A DNA stretch of 64,000 nucleotides from Halovenus halobia (GTDB lineage Archaea; Halobacteriota; Halobacteria; Halobacteriales; Haloarculaceae): assembly GCF_051414135.1 (NCBI RefSeq), contig NZ_JBLKOA010000002.1, positions 310,001-374,000 on the forward strand. The letters run 5' to 3'. A program made the position numbers and the translations under genes. The notes under the pieces are model-generated. The model saw nothing but the letters and a program-made list of their open reading frames with translations. It ran no database searches and had not been told where the DNA came from. The stretch's first letter is position 1. Each line of letters opens with the position of its first letter. This document shows positions 59,989 through 64,000 of this stretch, piece by piece.

Positions 59989-61929
59989 ATGCCAGATACA
60001 CGCGACCCGCCGCCGACCGACGAAGGGTGGTATGCACTGCACGATTACCGGACCATCGACTGGGACGCGTGGCGTGACGCGACCGACCGCGAGCGCAAGC
60101 GCGCGCTTGCAGAAGTGACAGACCACCTCGACAGTCATCTCGCTGTCGAAGACGCCGACGCGGGCGACTCGGCGCTGTACTCGATTCTCGGCCACAAGGC
60201 CGACATTCTCATCCTCCATCTCCGCCCGACCAGCGCCCACATCGGCGCACTCGAACGACGATTCGAGCAGACGGAGTTCGCCCGCTTTACCGAACGAGAG
60301 ACCTCCTTTGTCTCCGTGACGGAAGCTTCGGGTTACTCCGAGCGAGCGCGAGACTACTTCGAGGGCGAACTCGACGAGGATTCGGGGCTGTACAACTACA
60401 TCCAGACTCGACTCAAGCCGACGATTCCCGAGGCGACGCACGTCTGTTTCTACCCGATGGACAAACGCCGCCAGCCAGAGCAGAACTGGTACGACCTCGG
60501 ATTCGAGGAGCGAGCCGACCACATGGAGGCCCACGGCGACATCGGCCGCGAGTACGGCGGCAAGATCGTTCAGATGATTACCGGCGCAATCGCCCTGGAC
60601 GACTGGGAGTGGGGCGTCACGCTGTGGGGCGACGACCTCACCGACATGAAAGACCTGCTCTACGAGATGCGCTTCGACCCGTCGACCTCGCAGTTCGCCG
60701 AGTTCGGGAGCTTCTACATCGGCCGCCACATCGAACCGAGTGACCTGCCCGCGCTGCTCGCCGGCGAGGTTGTCCCGACCGAGGGCGACGTGTCGATGGA
60801 CGCCGACGCGGCCGGACCAGTCCATCCCGGCGCAGTGAGCGCAAATGGTGGCCACGGTGCCGAACAGGCCCACGAGAGCGAGCCAGATCACGACGAGCAC
60901 GCCGAGGATGACGCGGCCGAGGCGGAAGAAGCAGACGACGACAGCGGCGGCCCGCCGATGGATGGCGGCGAGAGCGTCACCGAGGAGACCGACGACCTCG
61001 TCGGTCGACTCGGAAAAGTCGGGCTTCGGATGGGCGAAGACTACGACGACGGGAGTTTCGGACTGCTCCTGCACTCCGACGCCGACGCCCAAGAACTCGC
61101 CGATGAACTCGACGGACTGCGCGAGAACTTCGAGCACTACGACACCCACGTCACCTCTGTTGTCCGCGCACAGCAGGGCCGCTCGGCAATCGTCAGCATC
61201 TGGGACAACGAGCGCGCGGCCGACACCGCCGAGGGCTTTTTGACTGACTTGCCCGGTGTCGACGACGGCTATCGCGGGCCGCTCGGCGACGGAACCTCGG
61301 CGGAAACTGAAGCAGAGAGTGAGACAGACCACACCGGCGACGACGCCGAGGGCATCCGTGACGAACTGGCAGATCTCGATGTCTACGCCGGCCAGCCACA
61401 CGGCGAGGACATCTACGCGCTGGTGCTGTACTCCGAGACTGACCTCGACGAACTGACCGAAGAAGTTGCGAGTATGAGCGACGGCTTCGACCGCTACGAC
61501 ACCCACGAGGGGACCGACGTGTACGACGACCCGGACAGCGAGCAGGCGGCCGTCGTCAGCCGCTGGGAGACCGCTGACGCCGCAAACACCGCCAGCGAAT
61601 ACCTGAGCGACCTGCCCGGAATAGTCGGCTGGGCCGACGAAGGCGACGGCTTCGAGACAATGGGAATGTTCTACACAGTCAAACCCGACTACCGCGAAAC
61701 GTTCGTCGAGCGCTTCGCCGAGGTGGGTGAGCTACTGGCCGAGATGGACGGCCACCGCGACACTGCGCTGCTGGCCAACGTCGAGAACGAGAACGATATG
61801 TTCATCGCCAGCCGGTGGGACGCGAAAGACGACGCGATGGACTTTTTCCGCTCCGACGCATTCACCGACACTGTCGACTGGGGTCGGGGAGTGCTCGACG
61901 ACAAGCCCCGGCACGTCTTCCTCGCGTAG
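59989..61929 (+). CDS. Coproheme decarboxylase-like (ChdC/PitA) protein fused to ABM-type domains
   Basis: 646 residues. The first ~255 residues match the HemQ/ChdC (chlorite dismutase-like) family: WYALHDYRTIDWDAWR, YPMDKRRQPEQNWYDL, and the heme-ligand region MEAHGDIGREYGGKIVQ with His182, GAIALDDWEWGVTLW. After an acidic linker (~257-340) come two related repeats (about 345-430 and 460-555, each with YDTH and AAxTA..YLxDLPG) and a C-terminal ABM-like domain (~556-646). Haloarchaeal PitA has this fusion. Probably decarboxylates coproheme to heme; the fused domains may deliver heme or degrade it. Confidence 0.82.
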   Translation: MPDTRDPPPTDEGWYALHDYRTIDWDAWRDATDRERKRALAEVTDHLDSHLAVEDADAGDSALYSILGHKADILILHLRPTSAHIGALERRFEQTEFARFTERETSFVSVTEASGYSERARDYFEGELDEDSGLYNYIQTRLKPTIPEATHVCFYPMDKRRQPEQNWYDLGFEERADHMEAHGDIGREYGGKIVQMITGAIALDDWEWGVTLWGDDLTDMKDLLYEMRFDPSTSQFAEFGSFYIGRHIEPSDLPALLAGEVVPTEGDVSMDADAAGPVHPGAVSANGGHGAEQAHESEPDHDEHAEDDAAEAEEADDDSGGPPMDGGESVTEETDDLVGRLGKVGLRMGEDYDDGSFGLLLHSDADAQELADELDGLRENFEHYDTHVTSVVRAQQGRSAIVSIWDNERAADTAEGFLTDLPGVDDGYRGPLGDGTSAETEAESETDHTGDDAEGIRDELADLDVYAGQPHGEDIYALVLYSETDLDELTEEVASMSDGFDRYDTHEGTDVYDDPDSEQAAVVSRWETADAANTASEYLSDLPGIVGWADEGDGFETMGMFYTVKPDYRETFVERFAEVGELLAEMDGHRDTALLANVENENDMFIASRWDAKDDAMDFFRSDAFTDTVDWGRGVLDDKPRHVFLA

Positions 61930-62030
61930 CGAGGGGAGTCGTCTCGCTATCCGTTCTAAACGTTCGCACCCGACCACCGGCAGGACTGTCGTCGTTGGCC
62001 AGTTTCACTTTCACCATGCTGTTAACGGGG

Positions 62031-62036
62031 CTTTAT
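62031..62036 (+). promoter_or_regulatory. TATA box of radA
   Basis: CTTTAT lies 26-31 bases before the ATG at 62062, giving a leaderless start and ruling out the nine extra codons upstream. Confidence 0.5.
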
Positions 62037-62061
62037 GTACAAGGGGGCACAAGCGAGGAGT

Positions 62062-63108
62062 ATGGCAACACAGGAAGACCTCGAAGAGCTGCCGGGTGTC
62101 GGTCCGGCAACAGCAGAGAAGCTCCAGGACAACGGATTTGACGGCTATCAGGGAATCGCAGTCGCGAGCCCGGGCGAACTCTCGAACACAGCTGATATCG
62201 GCGAGTCGAGCGCGGCAGATATTATTCAGGCTGCCCGAGAGGCAGCAGACATCGGCGGCTTCGAGAGCGGCGCAACGGTGCTCGAACGCCGGGAGCAGAT
62301 CGGCAAGCTCACGTGGGGTGTCGACGAGGTAGACGAACTGCTCGGTGGCGGCGTCGAAACGCAGTCCATCACCGAAGTTTACGGTGAGTTCGGCTCCGGA
62401 AAGTCCCAGGTGACCCACCAGCTATCGGTCAACGTCCAGCTCCCGGCCAAACACGGCGGGCTGGAAGGCAGCGCAATCTTCGTCGACAGTGAGGACACTT
62501 TCCGACCAGAGCGAATCGACGACATGGTTCGGGGCCTCTCTGACGAAATCATCGAGGACACGATGGTACTCCACGAAATCGCCGAAGAGGGCGAAGCCGA
62601 CGCCGGCAACGAAGAGCTATTGACCGAACTGATTGAATCGATTCTCGACAAGATTCACGTCGCGAAAGCCTTCAACTCGAACCACCAGATTCTGCTGGCC
62701 GAGAAGGCCCAAGAGATTGCGAGCGAGAGCCAAGACGACGAGTTCCCAGTTCGACTGCTCTGTGTCGACTCGCTGACTGCACACTTCCGAGCAGAGTACG
62801 TCGGTCGTGGTGAACTCGCCGAGCGACAGCAGAAACTGAACAAACACCTGCACGACCTGATGCGCGTAGGTGACCTCAACAACACCGCAGTCGTGGTCAC
62901 GAATCAGGTTGCCTCCAACCCCGATTCCTTCTTCGGCGACCCTACCCAGCCAATCGGTGGAAACATTCTCGGCCACACGTCGACGTTCCGTATCTACCTG
63001 CGCAAGTCCAAGAACAACAAACGGATCGTCCGCCTGGTCGACGCGCCGAACCTCGCCGACGGTGAAGGCGTGATGCGTGTCTCCGGCGACGGACTCATCG
63101 AGGAGTAA
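62062..63108 (+). CDS. radA: DNA repair and recombination protein RadA
   Basis: 348 residues. N-terminal helix-hairpin-helix domain (EDLEELPGVGPATAEKLQDN), the linker FVT-like region, then a RecA core with Walker A GEFGSGKSQVTHQ, Walker B RLLCVDSLT and the L2 region NQVASNPDSFFGDPTQPIGG. Archaeal Rad51 that drives strand exchange. The ATG at 62062 is supported by the TATA element. Confidence 0.96.
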   Translation: MATQEDLEELPGVGPATAEKLQDNGFDGYQGIAVASPGELSNTADIGESSAADIIQAAREAADIGGFESGATVLERREQIGKLTWGVDEVDELLGGGVETQSITEVYGEFGSGKSQVTHQLSVNVQLPAKHGGLEGSAIFVDSEDTFRPERIDDMVRGLSDEIIEDTMVLHEIAEEGEADAGNEELLTELIESILDKIHVAKAFNSNHQILLAEKAQEIASESQDDEFPVRLLCVDSLTAHFRAEYVGRGELAERQQKLNKHLHDLMRVGDLNNTAVVVTNQVASNPDSFFGDPTQPIGGNILGHTSTFRIYLRKSKNNKRIVRLVDAPNLADGEGVMRVSGDGLIEE

Positions 63109-63221
63109 ACCCCTCAGCGGTTCGAGCTATGTCTGACGAGGCGGAGTGAAAGTGGTATTCGCGAGAGTAAATCACGCGACAGCGGAGGGCTTCGATCTGA
63201 AACGAGGGGGTCGGCTGCGCG

Positions 63222-64000
63222 CTACGAACGACGCCACAGGTCAGGTTTCGCGACCTGTTCGCTGACCGAAAACTCGCCGTTCCAGTTGAGCCAGCCAGCA
63301 AGCAGACCAGCACCGACGAGCAGTCCGACGAGCGCGACAATACCGCCCTCTGGGCCGAACTGCCCGCCGGTAACTGCCGACCCGCCAGCGTCGACGCCAA
63401 TGAGGGCAACGCTGGTCGTCAGCCCGCTGACCGGGAGTCCAAAGACCGGCCCGAGGACGAAATTCCAGCCCGTGTGGATGCCGATAGGCAGCGCCAGCGA
63501 GTCCGTCAGGACGTATGCGCCTGCAAGAAAGAGGCCAAACAGCGTGATGATGAGCGTACTCGCCACGCTTGCGTTCGGGTTGCTGGCGTGGACGAGGCCG
63601 AACAACCCGGCGCTGACGGCTGCCGCGAGCAGCGTCGCAGTGCGACCCTCAAGCACAATTTGTGAGCCTTCTGCGACGTTGACCAGCACGTAGCCCCGGA
63701 AGATCAGTTCTTCGAGCGTCCCGATAGCGAGAAAGTACGCAGCAGCGACGAGCAGACCAACCGGCACCGACAGCCCGGCAAACAGCGTCCCATTTCGGGT
63801 GAGAAGAGTTCCGTCGAGGCGGCCGGTGGTGAGGAGGACGACTGCGACAACGGCGACGACCATTGCGGCACCAATCGCAAGCCCGACGCCGAAGGCTCGC
63901 CGCCACGCAGTATCGAGGTCGAGCCCGATATCACGGAACTGCCGGCGGTCGACAATCCAGGAGACAGCGAGGACAGCACCGACGAGTGCGAACAGAGAGG
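63222..64000 (-). CDS. CPBP family intramembrane glutamic protease, N-terminal end missing
   Basis: The frame is open to the window edge; only the C-terminal ~260 residues are visible, and the start lies beyond 64000. Motifs of the CPBP/Abi family are clear: EELIFRGYV (EExxxR), FGLVHASNP (FxxxH) and HTGWNFV (HxxxN). At least six membrane spans. Rce1-like proteases of this type process membrane or secreted proteins; the substrate is unknown. Neighbouring radA is convergent. Confidence 0.88.
   Translation of the reverse strand, partial: SLFALVGAVLAVSWIVDRRQFRDIGLDLDTAWRRAFGVGLAIGAAMVVAVVAVVLLTTGRLDGTLLTRNGTLFAGLSVPVGLLVAAAYFLAIGTLEELIFRGYVLVNVAEGSQIVLEGRTATLLAAAVSAGLFGLVHASNPNASVASTLIITLFGLFLAGAYVLTDSLALPIGIHTGWNFVLGPVFGLPVSGLTTSVALIGVDAGGSAVTGGQFGPEGGIVALVGLLVGAGLLAGWLNWNGEFSVSEQVAKPDLWRRS

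Noticed and set aside
59977..61506. Minus-strand frame (509 residues) over the ChdC fusion gene
   Set aside because: Shadow of a strongly biased coding gene; no domain recognisable.

Overview
The window is chromosomal DNA of a halophilic archaeon (class Halobacteria). The evidence is consistent: very acidic proteins; GC-rich coding sequence between AT-rich promoters; many genes with a TATA-like box about 25-33 bases before the start codon and no ribosome binding site (leaderless transcripts); and archaeal or haloarchaeal marker genes (proteasome beta subunit, RadA, a SAMP1-type ubiquitin-like modifier, split GMP synthase, PilB3/PilC3-type pilus genes, Tat and PGF-CTERM signals, class III PHA synthase cluster). 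The genus cannot be fixed from sequence alone. No insertion sequence, prophage, CRISPR array or rRNA was seen; there is one tRNA (Gly, UCC).

Layout. 1-7.7 kb: partial metallophosphoesterase, HTH-CBS regulator, UPF0212 protein, proteasome beta subunit, anion permease with TrkA-C domains, phosphohexomutase, tRNA-Gly, and a DUF433/DUF5615 toxin-antitoxin-like pair. 7.2-10.9 kb: phosphodiesterase, ABC exporter and M29 aminopeptidase on the minus strand. 11.0-14.8 kb: polyhydroxyalkanoate (PHA) cluster phaJ < > phaR-phaP-phaE-phaC. 14.8-17.9 kb: BtpA-family and redoxin genes, then an Lrp regulator overlapping an aminotransferase. 18.0-33.4 kb: a long pilus-type locus: PilB3-like ATPase, PilC3-like platform, five small pilin-like proteins in overlapping frames, a giant 1854-residue pilin-like protein with CARDB repeats around a vWA domain, and a Tat/PGF-CTERM PQQ-propeller protein; a membrane DnaJ protein converges on it.

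34.2-47.6 kb: housekeeping (tyrS and a Trm9-like methyltransferase, guaAb, pyrG, pspA, HIT, paired crcB fluoride channels, pckA, samp1). 47.6-54.4 kb: two membrane TrkA-C proteins, one with a long acidic tail carrying a repeated motif; small membrane proteins; a frameshifted lipoprotein gene; and a Tat lipoprotein carrying an archaellin-like domain. 54.5-64 kb: uvrA, a hexapeptide acyltransferase with a possible leader peptide, Usp, a ChdC/ABM fusion, radA, and a CPBP protease cut by the window end.

The most unusual material is the pilus-type locus with its giant vWA/CARDB pilin, the archaellin-domain lipoprotein, the helix-hairpin-helix tail on PhaC, the repeated motif in the acidic TrkA-C protein, and the hairpin-rich stretch upstream of pyrG. 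All functional statements are from reading motifs by eye; no database search was run.
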